Below, in pieces: positions 39,782 through 48,234 of a stretch of DNA of 64,000 nucleotides. The notes under the pieces are model-generated. The model saw only the letters and a list, made by a program, of their open reading frames with translations. It searched no databases and was not told the origin of the DNA. This DNA comes from DASUPK01 sp963831605 (lineage in GTDB: Bacteria; Actinomycetota; Thermoleophilia; Solirubrobacterales; 70-9). The position numbers were made by a program, and so were the translations under genes. The DNA lies in contig CAWHQR010000005.1 of NCBI GenBank assembly GCA_963831605.1, positions 124,001 through 188,000 of the forward strand, in the 5' to 3' direction. Within the stretch, counting starts at the first letter, position 1, and each line of letters opens with the position of its first letter.

Positions 39782-40560
39782 GCCGCGCTTTCGGCGTCAC
39801 CGCGGGACTTGACCCGGAGATCGCCAGCCCACTGGCCGGTCGCTGCCAGGAGCTCGGCTATGACTCGATGTGGTCGAACGACCACCCGGGCGCGAAGGGA
39901 CTCGAGACCCTGGCCGAATACGCGAAGGGCGCGGAGCGGATCGACCTGGGTGTCGCGGTGATCGCTCTCGATCGCCAGTCACCGGACGAGATCGCCGCGG
40001 ACATCGAGCGCCTCGGCTTCGACAAGGAGCGCCTCTGGCTCGGTCTCGGCGCCGGTTTCACCGAGAAGCCCCTCACGACGATGCGCGAGGCCCTTCCGGC
40101 CCTCCGCGAAGCCCTGCCCGGTATTCGCCTCGTCTTGGCGGCGATGGGCCCGAAGATGTGCGCCTTCGCCGGAGCCGAATGGGATGGCGCCTTCTTCAAC
40201 TGGATCACCCCGGAGTTCGCGGCCAAGGCCCGCGGTTGGGTCGAGGAGGGTGCCCGTGAAGCAGACCGCGAGCCACCGACGGTCTTCGGCTATGTCCGGA
40301 CCGCCGTGGGCGACGATGCGGAAGGACGGCTCGCCAAGGACGAGTCCTTCTACCGGGACATGCACCAGGGATACCGGAGGCACTTCGACCGCCAGGGCGC
40401 CCCGGAAGGGACCGTGGGCGTCGCGGGCGAGAACGAGAGCGTCGTCCAGGCTGGCCTCGCCCGCTACCGCGCCCTCGACGTGAACGTGGTCAGGGCCCTC
40501 GCCAGCGCGACGATCGAGGACATGAGCGCGCTGGCGGAGGCGGCTGCTCCCGGGGACTGA
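39778..40560 (+). CDS. LLM-class flavin/F420-dependent oxidoreductase
   Basis: A 260-residue barrel enzyme of the luciferase-like monooxygenase superfamily. The N-terminal strand MSRAFGVTAGLD, LGYDSMWSNDHPG, IDLGVAVIALDRQSPDEIA and LWLGLGAGF are the family's hallmark pieces; in actinobacteria many use F420. The protein is shorter than typical (300-350 residues), missing some C-terminal elements. Start codon overlaps the RNA methyltransferase stop (ATGA), so both are translated together, though their functions look unrelated. Substrate unknown. Confidence 0.83.
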   Translation: MSRAFGVTAGLDPEIASPLAGRCQELGYDSMWSNDHPGAKGLETLAEYAKGAERIDLGVAVIALDRQSPDEIAADIERLGFDKERLWLGLGAGFTEKPLTTMREALPALREALPGIRLVLAAMGPKMCAFAGAEWDGAFFNWITPEFAAKARGWVEEGAREADREPPTVFGYVRTAVGDDAEGRLAKDESFYRDMHQGYRRHFDRQGAPEGTVGVAGENESVVQAGLARYRALDVNVVRALASATIEDMSALAEAAAPGD

Positions 40561-40593
40561 CTACCCGGCTTCGCCATCAGATCGCGGCCACGG

Positions 40594-40692
40594 GCGGCCA
40601 CCCCACCTAAGTCGCTTCGGGCTTCGCCCTTCGCTCCAAAGTGGAGTGGCCTGGTGGCCGCTGGACGGGGCGCCTGGGGAAGACGCCCCGTC
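40594..40692. terminator. Nested GC-rich hairpins between convergent genes
   Basis: Two stem-loops occupy the gap between two convergent genes. GCGGCCACC (40594-40602) pairs with GGTGGCCGC (40653-40661), enclosing smaller hairpins GGGC-TTC-GCCC (40619-40629) and CTCCA-AAG-TGGAG. Immediately after, GACGGGGCG (40664-40672) pairs with CGCCCCGTC (40684-40692). No T-run is seen in either direction. A bidirectional terminator is the simplest reading; other structured roles are possible. Confidence 0.5.
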
Positions 40693-40715
40693 CCGGGAAT
40701 CGGCCCTGGAGAGAG

Positions 40716-42182
40716 CTAGTCCTGCTCGCCGGCCGCGGCGTGCGCCAGCCTCGGCTGCAGCCGCTCCCGCAGGAGCGGCACCACGGTGATGCCGATGCCG
40801 ATGACCGCGATGGCCAGTGAGGTCAGGATCGCCGGATGGAATCCGTCGAGCAGCGCCGCGGAACTCCCGGCGGGCGCGCTGGACGCGGTGGTGCCGGCGT
40901 CGATCACCGCCGTGGCGATGGCGAGTCCGATCGCCCCGCCGACCTGGAATGAGGTGTAGACGAGCCCGGAGGCCAGCCCCTGCTCCTGGGGCGCCACGCC
41001 CCCGGTCGCGGCCATGTTCAATGGCCCGAAGGTGAGCGCGAAGCCGATTCCGGCCAGGATGAAGGTCGGGAGCATCCCGGTCAGGTAGTCCGTGTTCGCC
41101 CCGATGTTGAGGAACAGCACGTACGAGGCCGCCAGGCTGGTCAGCCCGATCGCGATCGGCAGCGTCGTCCCCACCCGGTTGACGATCCGGCCGATGTTCG
41201 GAGAGGCGGTCGCCACGATGATCCCGGTGGGCAGGAAGGCGAGGGCCATCTCAATCGCGGACCAGTCCCTGAGGTCCTGCATGTACAGGGTCCCCATGAA
41301 CTGGAAGCCGAACCAGCTGCCGAGCAGCGCCATGGCCCCGAAGTTGGCGCGACGCAGCTGGCCCGAGCGCAGGATGCCGAGCCGGACCAGGGGATTCGGG
41401 CTGTGTTGCTCGATCAGCACGAAGGCGCTGAGCAACGCAGCCACACCGACGAAGGAGAGCAGCGTGCGAGGCGATCCCCAGCCGACGCTCGGCGCCTCGA
41501 CCACGGTGTAGACGAGACCCAGCATCGTCGCCGCCAGGGTCGCCGTCCCCGGGAAGTCGAGCTTCCGGAGCGAGAACCCGGAGGCCGCCTCGTCGCGATC
41601 GAGGTAGCGCGGCAGCAGGAACAGGATGGCCGCCGCGATCGGCACCGGCATGAAGAACGTCCACCGCCAGCCCAACTCGGTCAGCAGCCCGCCGAAGATC
41701 AGGCCGGCCGACCAGCCGCTCGCGCCTGTCGCCGTGTAGACGCTGAGCGCCTTGTTCCGCGCCGGCCCCTCGGCGAACTTGGTGGTGATGATCGAGAGCC
41801 CCGCGGGCGCAGTGAAGGCCGCCGACGCGCCCTTGATGAAGCGGGTCGCGATCAGCGTGGTGCCGTCGTTGGCTATGCCGCCGATGAAGGACGCGACCAC
41901 GAAGACAGCCAGGCCGGCGAGCAGAACCTTGCGGCGGCCGATCAGGTCAGCCGCGCGTCCGCCCAGCAGCAGCAATCCGCCGTAGCCGAGGACGTAGCCG
42001 CTGACGATCCACTGCAGCGAGCTGGGCTGCAGATCGAGCTCGTGGCCGATGTTCGGCAGCGCCACCGCCACCATGGAGACATCCATCCCGTCGAGGAAGA
42101 GGACGCCGCAGAGGAGCAGCAGGAGTCCCCAGAGACGGGAATCGAATCGAGTTGCGGGTGAAGTCTGTGTCGCTTGCTCCAT
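40716..42182 (-). CDS. MFS drug-efflux transporter, DHA2/EmrB-QacA type
   Basis: A 488-residue membrane protein with about 14 helices, the DHA2 number. Helix 1 region DGMDVSMVAVALPNIGHEL and the following LQWIVSGYVLGYGGLLLLGG with RAADLIGRRKVL are the family's motifs A and D. It exports drugs or toxic compounds by proton exchange. GGGAGGA lies 5 bases before ATG 42182. The divergent MarR gene and palindromes over the promoter imply MarR control. A C-terminal cytoplasmic tail is short. Confidence 0.9.
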   Translation of the reverse strand: MEQATQTSPATRFDSRLWGLLLLLCGVLFLDGMDVSMVAVALPNIGHELDLQPSSLQWIVSGYVLGYGGLLLLGGRAADLIGRRKVLLAGLAVFVVASFIGGIANDGTTLIATRFIKGASAAFTAPAGLSIITTKFAEGPARNKALSVYTATGASGWSAGLIFGGLLTELGWRWTFFMPVPIAAAILFLLPRYLDRDEAASGFSLRKLDFPGTATLAATMLGLVYTVVEAPSVGWGSPRTLLSFVGVAALLSAFVLIEQHSPNPLVRLGILRSGQLRRANFGAMALLGSWFGFQFMGTLYMQDLRDWSAIEMALAFLPTGIIVATASPNIGRIVNRVGTTLPIAIGLTSLAASYVLFLNIGANTDYLTGMLPTFILAGIGFALTFGPLNMAATGGVAPQEQGLASGLVYTSFQVGGAIGLAIATAVIDAGTTASSAPAGSSAALLDGFHPAILTSLAIAVIGIGITVVPLLRERLQPRLAHAAAGEQD

Positions 42183-42226
42183 CTGTTCCTCCCAAACGGG
42201 TCCGGGGTGGGATCTGTGAGGCGGCT

Positions 42227-42255
42227 AGTATATGCATACGCATGCATTGTGTCAA
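42227..42255 (-). promoter_or_regulatory. MFS gene promoter with MarR operator candidate
   Basis: On the minus strand TTGACA (42255-42250) and TATACT (42232-42227) are separated by 17 bases, a near-consensus sigma-70 promoter. The spacer contains two copies of the palindrome ATGCAT (42242-42247 and 42232-42237), with 4 bases between. This whole element sits in the divergent MFS/MarR gap and would block polymerase if bound by the MarR protein. Confidence 0.6.
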
Positions 42256-42268
42256 CAAAAACTGCGCA

Positions 42269-42286
42269 AGCAACTTTTGCTATAAT
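42269..42286 (+). promoter_or_regulatory. MarR gene promoter with inverted repeat
   Basis: TATAAT at 42281-42286 with a TG one base upstream (extended -10). Directly before and overlapping it lies AGCAA-CTT-TTGCT (42269-42281), an inverted repeat. No good -35 box is visible. The repeat may allow autorepression of the MarR gene. Confidence 0.5.
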
Positions 42287-42322
42287 CCCCGCCGCGTGGG
42301 GTGGAGAAGGAGTTGAGGCGAG

Positions 42323-42721
42323 ATGCCAGCAGCAACGAAGAACACGGAGAGAGATCAGCTTCTGGAGAGGTGGAGTGAGCTCGAGGCCGAGCACGCGCGC
42401 GTGCGCGAGGCCCTCGAGCATCGCCTGCAGCGAGAGCACCGTCTCTCCCTCACCGAGTACGAGGTGCTGCGGCGCCTGGCGGAGTCCCCTGAGGGCCACC
42501 GCCGCATCCAGGAGCTCGCCGAGGAGATCCACCTGAGTCAGAGCGCGCTCTCGCGACTGGTTCAGCGCCTCGAGGACGACGGCTACGTCTGCAGGAACGT
42601 CTGCGATCACGATCGCCGCGGCGTCTTCGCGTGCGTGACCGACGCCGGCCGCAAGGCCCAGGCGGAGGCCCGCCCCACCCACGTCTCGGTCCTCTCCGAG
42701 ACGCTGGGCGAGACCGCCTAG
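42323..42721 (+). CDS. MarR-family transcriptional regulator
   Basis: A 132-residue winged-helix protein. TEYEVLRRLAESPEGHRRIQ, ELAEEIHLSQSALSRLVQRLE, and the wing DGYVCRNVCDHDRRGVFACVTDAG are standard MarR elements, including the Asp-Arg-Arg wing tip. It is divergent from an efflux pump and should repress it until a ligand binds. The Cys pair in the wing (VCRNVCDHD) could be redox-sensitive, though this is conjecture. A good ribosome site (AAGGAG) precedes ATG 42323. Confidence 0.9.
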   Translation: MPAATKNTERDQLLERWSELEAEHARVREALEHRLQREHRLSLTEYEVLRRLAESPEGHRRIQELAEEIHLSQSALSRLVQRLEDDGYVCRNVCDHDRRGVFACVTDAGRKAQAEARPTHVSVLSETLGETA

Positions 42722-42749
42722 AGGGGCGCACTCGCGCCATACTGGCGCC

Positions 42750-44318
42750 GTGCGCAGGGCGAGGAGAGCCATGGCGACGGTCGCGGTGGCGGCTGTCGGC
42801 GCGATCGCATTCGCGTCCGCGGCCCAGGCGGCCCCCACCGCCCCGCTCAGCCATTCCGGCCGCTGGATCACCGACGCGAAGGGCCGCGTGGCCATCCTGC
42901 ACGGCGTCAACATGGTGAACAAGCAGCCGCCCTACGCGCCATCGGCGCAGGGCTTCGGGGACGACGACGCCGCCTTCCTGCAGCGATTCGGCTTCGACGC
43001 CGTCCGGCTCGGGCTGATCTACAAGGCCGTCGAGCCATCGCCGGGCGGCTACAGCGACGCCTATCTCAACGACATCGCCGCGACCGAGTCGGATCTCGCC
43101 CGCCACGGCGTCTTCAGCCAGCTCGACTTCCATCAGGACCTCTTCAACGAGCGCTTCCAGGGAGAGGGCTGGCCCGACTGGGCCGTGCAGGACGACGGGC
43201 TGCCCAACCCCCAGAACGGCTTTCCGACCAACTATCTGACGAACCCGGCACTGAACCGGGCGTTCGACCATTTCTGGGCGAACGATGCCGGACCCGGCGG
43301 GGTCGGCCTCCAGGCGCGCTACGCGGCCGCCTGGGGGCATGTGGCGGCGCGCTTCGCCTCCGCCAAGCACACACTCGGCTTCGATCTGATGAACGAGCCC
43401 TGGCCCGGGACCGCCTACCCGCCCTGCGCCGTCCTCACCGGATGCCCCGGCTTCGACAACAACGTGCTCGCGCCCTTCTACCGCAGCCTGATCGCAGCGA
43501 TCCGGAGCGCGGACCCCGGGAAGCTCCTCTGGTACGAGCCCAACGTGATCTTCAACTTCGGAGCAGACACGAACCTCCCGGCGATGGGCGACCACTCGCT
43601 CGGAATGAGCTTCCACCTCTACTGCCTCGCCGGGCTGGTCACCGGGACCGCCGGCCAGACCTGTCCGGCGCTGAACGAGCAGGTGCTCCAGAACGCCGAC
43701 AAGCATGCCCAGACGACCGGGGACGCGCTGATGCTGAGCGAGTTCGGCGCCACCGACGATCTCGCGACGATCCGGCAGAACGTGCAGCAGGCCGACCAGC
43801 ACATGGTCTCCTGGGAGTACTGGCACTACTGCGAGTGCCTGGACCCGACCACCTCCGGCTCAGGCACCCAGGCGATCGTGATCGACCCGAACCAGCCGCC
43901 GACCGGCTCCAACGTCAAGCAGGCGAAGCTCGACGTGCTCTCCGAGCCCTATCCGCAGGTGGTCGCCGGCACGCCCACGTCCTACGGCTTCGACCCAGCG
44001 ACCGGGCGCTTCGCGCTGGCCTACTCGACCAGCGGGCCAACCGGGAAGAAGTTCGCGCGGCGGCTTCCCAAGGGGCGGTCAGCCAAGAAGAAGGCGAAAT
44101 TCCGCCAGACGCAGATCTTCCTGCCCAGGGACCACTACCAGAACGGGTACTCGGCGGTGGTGCGCGGCGGTGGGATCGCCTCGAAGCGAAAGGCCGACCT
44201 GCTGAAGGTCATCGCCTGTCCCGGAAAGTCCGATGTCAGCGTCACCGTTCTGCCCGGCCGTGGCCGCAATCACGTCGGCTGCAGGGTGACTCCGAAGCTC
44301 AGGAAACGCGGCCGCTAG
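42750..44318 (+). CDS. Secreted GH5 glycosidase, endoglycosylceramidase-like, with Lys/Arg-rich tail
   Basis: A 522-residue exported glycosidase. Signal peptide from RRARRAM to SAAQA is followed by the GH5 domain: ILHGVNMVNKQPPYAP, FGFDAVRLGLIYKAVEP, FSQLDFHQDLFNERFQ, the acid/base Glu in GFDLMNEPWPG and the nucleophile Glu in MLSEFGATDD. The close match is to endoglycosylceramidases, which release the sugar chain from glycosphingolipids or glycolipids. The last 60 residues form a basic region. GTG at 42750 is taken as start since the signal peptide needs its Arg residues and CATACT lies 6 bases before; ATG 42771 has GAGGAG 4 bases before it and is the alternative. Confidence 0.85.
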   Translation: MRRARRAMATVAVAAVGAIAFASAAQAAPTAPLSHSGRWITDAKGRVAILHGVNMVNKQPPYAPSAQGFGDDDAAFLQRFGFDAVRLGLIYKAVEPSPGGYSDAYLNDIAATESDLARHGVFSQLDFHQDLFNERFQGEGWPDWAVQDDGLPNPQNGFPTNYLTNPALNRAFDHFWANDAGPGGVGLQARYAAAWGHVAARFASAKHTLGFDLMNEPWPGTAYPPCAVLTGCPGFDNNVLAPFYRSLIAAIRSADPGKLLWYEPNVIFNFGADTNLPAMGDHSLGMSFHLYCLAGLVTGTAGQTCPALNEQVLQNADKHAQTTGDALMLSEFGATDDLATIRQNVQQADQHMVSWEYWHYCECLDPTTSGSGTQAIVIDPNQPPTGSNVKQAKLDVLSEPYPQVVAGTPTSYGFDPATGRFALAYSTSGPTGKKFARRLPKGRSAKKKAKFRQTQIFLPRDHYQNGYSAVVRGGGIASKRKADLLKVIACPGKSDVSVTVLPGRGRNHVGCRVTPKLRKRGR

Positions 44319-44971
44319 TAGGGCGGCAAACGGTCGTACCAGTCACCCAGCACCCTGAACGACGACCAGAAGCGCTGCTTCGCGTCCTCGGTGTCGAGGG
44401 AGTCGTCGATGTCGGGCACATAGAGCGCGTCCATCGTGGGCGTGAGCCGCTGCACCTCGCCCTCGAGCGGGTCGATCCGCTCGGAGAGCGGCAGCTCGAG
44501 GTCATTCAGGGTGTCCAGGGCCTCATCCCCCATCACCACGATGATCCGCGGCTGCACGATTGCGATCTCCTCGGCGACCCTGGCGACGCACTCATCCGAA
44601 GCGTGGGTGGGATCGGTGAGCGGGCACTTCACGCAGAGCGTCCCGAAGACGACGATCGGATCGATCGCGAGCCGCTTGAAGCTCTTCATCAGCGCGGTGC
44701 CGGCCCGGCCGTAGAACGCGACGCCCTCCTCGATCTCCGAGGCGGTCGCGGAGCGCTTCAGCATCATGATGTCGGCCTGCGGATGGCCTGAACCCTGGAC
44801 GGGCATCACGTTCCCCCGGGGGCAGTCCTGGCAGGCGGCGAGCTCCCTGCCCAGGTCGTTCAGCTCCCGGATCGCGCGCTCGAGGTACTTCTCGCGGATC
44901 TCGTCGTCGGTGATGGATGACACGGCGCCTTGCCTCTTCTTCGGGCCGGGCTCGGCCCCTTGCGGGTGCAT
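44315..44971 (-). CDS. Uracil-DNA glycosylase superfamily protein, catalytic motif altered
   Basis: A 218-residue protein. The Cys motif CQDCPRG near residue 47 and later CVKCPLTDPTHASDEC resemble the four iron-sulfur Cys of family 4/5 uracil-DNA glycosylases, and PRIIVVMGDEAL is the strand before motif 2. The family's motif 1, GEAPGxxED, is not present: the aligned stretch is MLKRSATASEIEEG. The downstream YGRAGTALMKSFK is retained. Thus it belongs to the fold but may not remove uracil in the normal way. ATG overlaps the stop of the GT4-PHP gene (TGATG), making it the last gene of the minus-strand operon. Confidence 0.75.
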   Translation of the reverse strand: MHPQGAEPGPKKRQGAVSSITDDEIREKYLERAIRELNDLGRELAACQDCPRGNVMPVQGSGHPQADIMMLKRSATASEIEEGVAFYGRAGTALMKSFKRLAIDPIVVFGTLCVKCPLTDPTHASDECVARVAEEIAIVQPRIIVVMGDEALDTLNDLELPLSERIDPLEGEVQRLTPTMDALYVPDIDDSLDTEDAKQRFWSSFRVLGDWYDRLPPY

Positions 44972-46902
44972 CAACTCTTGCTCGCGCTGCGACGCCGGGC
45001 CCGCGCCTTCCCCCCGTCGCGCGCCGCCAGGGAACGTCCGCCGCGCCCTCCGCTCGTCTGCAGGAACTTCAGTGCCTGGACGTAGACGAGGTTCTTGTGC
45101 TTGCGGACGATGTCCGCCTCCCTCATCGACTCGAGGAACTCCTGCGGGCCGTCGAAGTCCCGCAGGCGGATCTTGACGCTGCCGAGACCCTGCGCGACAT
45201 GACTGTCCGATCCCGCTCCGGGGACGATCGAGTACTTGCGCGCGAAGCGCACGGCCTCCTCGTTGAAGGCGGAGAGTGCAACCCGCGGGTTGAACACCTC
45301 GAGGATGTCGATCTCCTCGACGATCTCGAGCAGATGCTCGTAGTCGGGGACCGAGTGGAGCCGGTCGAAGGGATGCGGCACGTAGACCAGACCGTCCTGG
45401 CGGCGGATCTCGGCGATCGTCTCCGCCATTGTCATCCCGCGCTCGATCCGCTCCGTGAGGAACAGCCCGATCACCTCTCCCTCGTGAGCGGTCTTCACCT
45501 CCTCGGCGACGATCACCCGGATGCCGCCGATCCGCCGGGCGATCTCCTCCGCCTCGAGGGCGCCTGAGATCTCGTTGTGGTCGGTGATCGCGATGGCGCC
45601 GAGCCCCTGCTCCTTGGCGGTCTCGAGCAACAGCTCGGCGGGAGTGGCGCAGTCCGGCGAATGGTCGGTGTGCATGTGGAGATCGACGTGCAGGTGCTCG
45701 CGGTCGCTCAGGCGCCGCCGGATCTCGGGGTTGCCCTCAGGGTCGTGCCGGCGTGCTGCGAGGCGGCGATAGACGGCCTCGACGTCGTCGGCCACCTCGG
45801 CCCACGGACGGGACTCACCGGAGTCGCGCGCGGCCGCTCGCAGCTCGTCGCGGAGGGCGGCGTCGCGGCAGAGCCTCTCCAGCTGCGCCGAGAGGGTGAT
45901 CACGTCGCCCAGCGGGAAGAGCAGCCCGCGCTCGCCCTCACCGACCAGCTCCCGATACAGCTCCAGATCGGACACCACCGGCACGGCTCCCGCCGCAAAG
46001 GCCTTTCTGATCAGCCCAGGCGCAGCGCGCACCCCTCCCGAGGCGAGGCAGGCGATGTCGGCTCCGGCCAGGAACTCCGCCGGCTCACCGTCGCGCGGCC
46101 TCACCACCCGGAGGTGCTCGCGCAACCGCCTGCTGACCCGAGCGAGGGGATCCGTCGGGCCGTCGAACCAGATCACGCCCTCCCAGTCGACGTCATCCGG
46201 CAGCTTGCGAAGTGCCCGCAGCAACAGGCGGAGGGCGCCGCGCTCCTCCTCCGCGCAGTGCACGATCCGTATCCGCCCGGGCGGGGCCGGGTCGAGCGCC
46301 GGCTCCGCGACGTCCGCACCCGGCCTGATCAGCTGGTACTGCCCGGGGAAGAACCGCTGCAGAAGCTCGCCCGTTGCCTCGTTGCTCGCGGTGCGCTCGT
46401 CGATCCGCCCGAAGAAGACCTCGACCAGCATCCGCGCCACCTGCGTGGAGAGAACCCGCTCGACGGGCTCATGGAAGGTGGCCACGTTGAGCGACTGGGA
46501 GTGGCGAAGGGCGGCTGAGCCGGTGCTGGGCGCGAAGGGCTCGTGCACGTGCACCAGGTCGAGCGGGACCGCCCCGAGCAGGCGCTCGAGGGCGCCGCTG
46601 ATGTCGAGCGGAAGCGGCGCCGGCCGGCGTCGCGGCCCGCTGGGCAGTGGGATGCTCTGGCCGATGGCGAGCACTCGCGGGTTCTGGCCGCCGAGCAGCG
46701 CCCTCGGATTGCTCGCCGCCTCGCGAATCAGCCTGCGGCTCTCGCGGATCGCCGTCCGCGATTCGGACGGGGCGACGATCAGGACTCGATGACCGCGATT
46801 CGCGAGCTCGTCCGAGGTTCGCGCGACGAACTCGTTGATCTCGTGCCGCTTCTCCCACGGGTGGGGAGAAACCTGCGCGATGGAGAGTGAGTCGGCGCCC
46901 AC
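44971..46902 (-). CDS. GT4 glycosyltransferase fused to a PHP-domain phosphoesterase
   Basis: A 643-residue two-domain protein. The N-terminal part (about 1-370) is a GT4 glycosyltransferase of the PimA type: SIAQVSPHPWEKRHEINEF, DLVHVHEPFAPSTGSAALR, VATFHEPVERVLSTQVAR, and the acceptor-end motif KAFAAGAVPVVSDLELYREL. The C-terminal part is a PHP metal-dependent phosphoesterase: VDLHMHTDHSPD, ITDHNEIS, HPFDRL and GSDSHVAQG. PimA transfers mannose to phosphatidylinositol, which fits the Ino1 and CDP-alcohol transferase neighbours; the PHP part could remove a phosphate. The tail is Arg-rich. In the literal sequence no stop codon separates it from the ino1 frame. GTG 46902 is my start, preceded by a TATGCT box. 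Confidence 0.78.
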   Translation of the reverse strand: MGADSLSIAQVSPHPWEKRHEINEFVARTSDELANRGHRVLIVAPSESRTAIRESRRLIREAASNPRALLGGQNPRVLAIGQSIPLPSGPRRRPAPLPLDISGALERLLGAVPLDLVHVHEPFAPSTGSAALRHSQSLNVATFHEPVERVLSTQVARMLVEVFFGRIDERTASNEATGELLQRFFPGQYQLIRPGADVAEPALDPAPPGRIRIVHCAEEERGALRLLLRALRKLPDDVDWEGVIWFDGPTDPLARVSRRLREHLRVVRPRDGEPAEFLAGADIACLASGGVRAAPGLIRKAFAAGAVPVVSDLELYRELVGEGERGLLFPLGDVITLSAQLERLCRDAALRDELRAAARDSGESRPWAEVADDVEAVYRRLAARRHDPEGNPEIRRRLSDREHLHVDLHMHTDHSPDCATPAELLLETAKEQGLGAIAITDHNEISGALEAEEIARRIGGIRVIVAEEVKTAHEGEVIGLFLTERIERGMTMAETIAEIRRQDGLVYVPHPFDRLHSVPDYEHLLEIVEEIDILEVFNPRVALSAFNEEAVRFARKYSIVPGAGSDSHVAQGLGSVKIRLRDFDGPQEFLESMREADIVRKHKNLVYVQALKFLQTSGGRGGRSLAARDGGKARARRRSASKS

Positions 46903-46925
46903 GCGCCCCGCAGCATAGGCACAAC

Positions 46926-46954
46926 GAGAAACGGGCCCCGAGGGGCCCGTTCTC
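46926..46954 (-). terminator. Terminator-type hairpin between ino1 and the GT4-PHP gene
   Basis: ACGGGCCCC (46931-46939) and GGGGCCCGT (46942-46950) pair perfectly, with GAGA/TCTC extending the stem across one bulged base. It follows the expected ino1 stop by about 25 bases in transcript direction and precedes the GT4-PHP start. Only a short T-rich tract follows. In the literal sequence it is read as codons within a fused frame. Confidence 0.6.
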
Positions 46955-46975
46955 AGAGTTTCTTTGTCGCCTGAG

Positions 46976-48147
46976 CTACTTGCCCTCGCCTTGGCCTTCT
47001 TGTACTTCTTGCCCTTCTTCTCCTTGTCGGAGGGAACCCCGCGTTGCCGGGCGTACTTGGCGATGAACGCCTCGGTGTCCTCCCGCGCCTGCGAGTCGGG
47101 CCGCTGGTTGTGAGGCGACTTCATCAGGTAGCTGGATGGGCCATCGAGCTGGCCTGAGATGCCGTGGTTCAGCGCCAGCTTCACGAGCCGGACGGCGTCG
47201 ATGACGATGCCGGCGGAGTTGGGCGAGTCCCAGACCTCGAGCTTGAGCTCCAGGTTGAGGGGCACGTCGCCGAAGGACTTGCCCTCGACACGGATGTGCG
47301 CCCACTTGCGGTCGGTCAACCATGGCACGTAGTCCGAGGGGCCGATGTAGACGTCCTCGGGCGGCAGCTCGTGATCCATGATCGAGGTGACGGCGTTGGT
47401 CTTCGAGATCTTCTTGGACTCCAGCCGCTCGCGCTCGAGCATGTTGTAGAAGTCCATGTTGCCGCCGACATTGAGCTGGCTGGTGCGCTCGATGCGCACA
47501 CCGCGGTCGGCGAACAGCCTCGCCAGCTGGCGATGCACGATGGTGGCACCCACCTGCGACTTGATGTCGTCGCCGATGATCGGGAGGCCTGCCTCCTCGA
47601 AGCGCCGGTCCCAGTAGTCCTCGCGGGCGATGAAGACCGGCAGGCAGTTGACGAAACCCACGCCGGCGGCGAGAGCCTGCTCGACGTACCACTTGGTCGC
47701 CTGCTCGGAGCCGACCGGCAGGTAACAGACCACGACGTCGGTCTGCGTGTCCTGCAGGATCCCGACGATGTCGGCGGTCTCTCCGGGGGCCTTGGTGATC
47801 TTCTCCTTCAGGTACTTGCCGAGTCCGTCGTGGGTCATGCCGCGATGGACCTTGACCCCGAGCTTCGGGACCTCCGAGAACTCGTAGGTGTTGTTCTGGC
47901 CCGAGAAGATCGCCTCCGAGAGGTCCTTCCCGACCTTCTCCGCGTCGATGTCGAACGCGGCGGTGAACTCGATGTCGCGGACGTGGTAGCCGCCCAGGTC
48001 CACATGCATCAGGCCGGGGACCTGCTCGGCCGGGTCAGCGTCCTTGTAGTACTCGACGCCCTGCACGAAAGAGCTCGCGCAGTTCCCGACGCCGACAATC
48101 GCGACCCGAACCTTGCTCGTCGCGAGCGCCGTTTCGCCGGGCGCCAT
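46976..48147 (-). CDS. ino1: myo-Inositol-1(3)-phosphate synthase (Ino1), 3' end frameshifted
   Basis: About 388 residues of actinobacterial inositol phosphate synthase, which turns glucose 6-phosphate into inositol phosphate with NAD. Motifs: NAD loop IVGVGNCASSFVQG, MHVDLGGYHVRDIEFTAAFD, RGMTHDGLGKYL, FVNCLPVFIA, and IIGDDIKSQVGATIVHR with the catalytic Lys, then QLNVGGNMDFYNML. The C-terminus becomes Lys-rich. A TAG at 46976-46978 lies one frame away; one inserted base near 46985 would give a natural end. As printed, the frame reads on into the GT4-PHP gene. ATG 48147 is used; 48159 is an alternative. Confidence 0.85.
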
Positions 48148-48234
48148 TCGCTCTTCCATTCACGGTGCTCATCTTTCGAAAATCCTCCTAGATAAGAAAG
48201 TCAGCTTTGAAACCACACTTGCGCTTTGGAGTGG

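Noticed and set aside
48173..48189. AGGAGG on the minus strand upstream of ino1, followed by an ATG at 48172
   Set aside because: That ATG opens an unrelated frame of about 45 codons. The site is too far from in-frame ino1 starts, so it was not used to set the start, though it might signal another indel.
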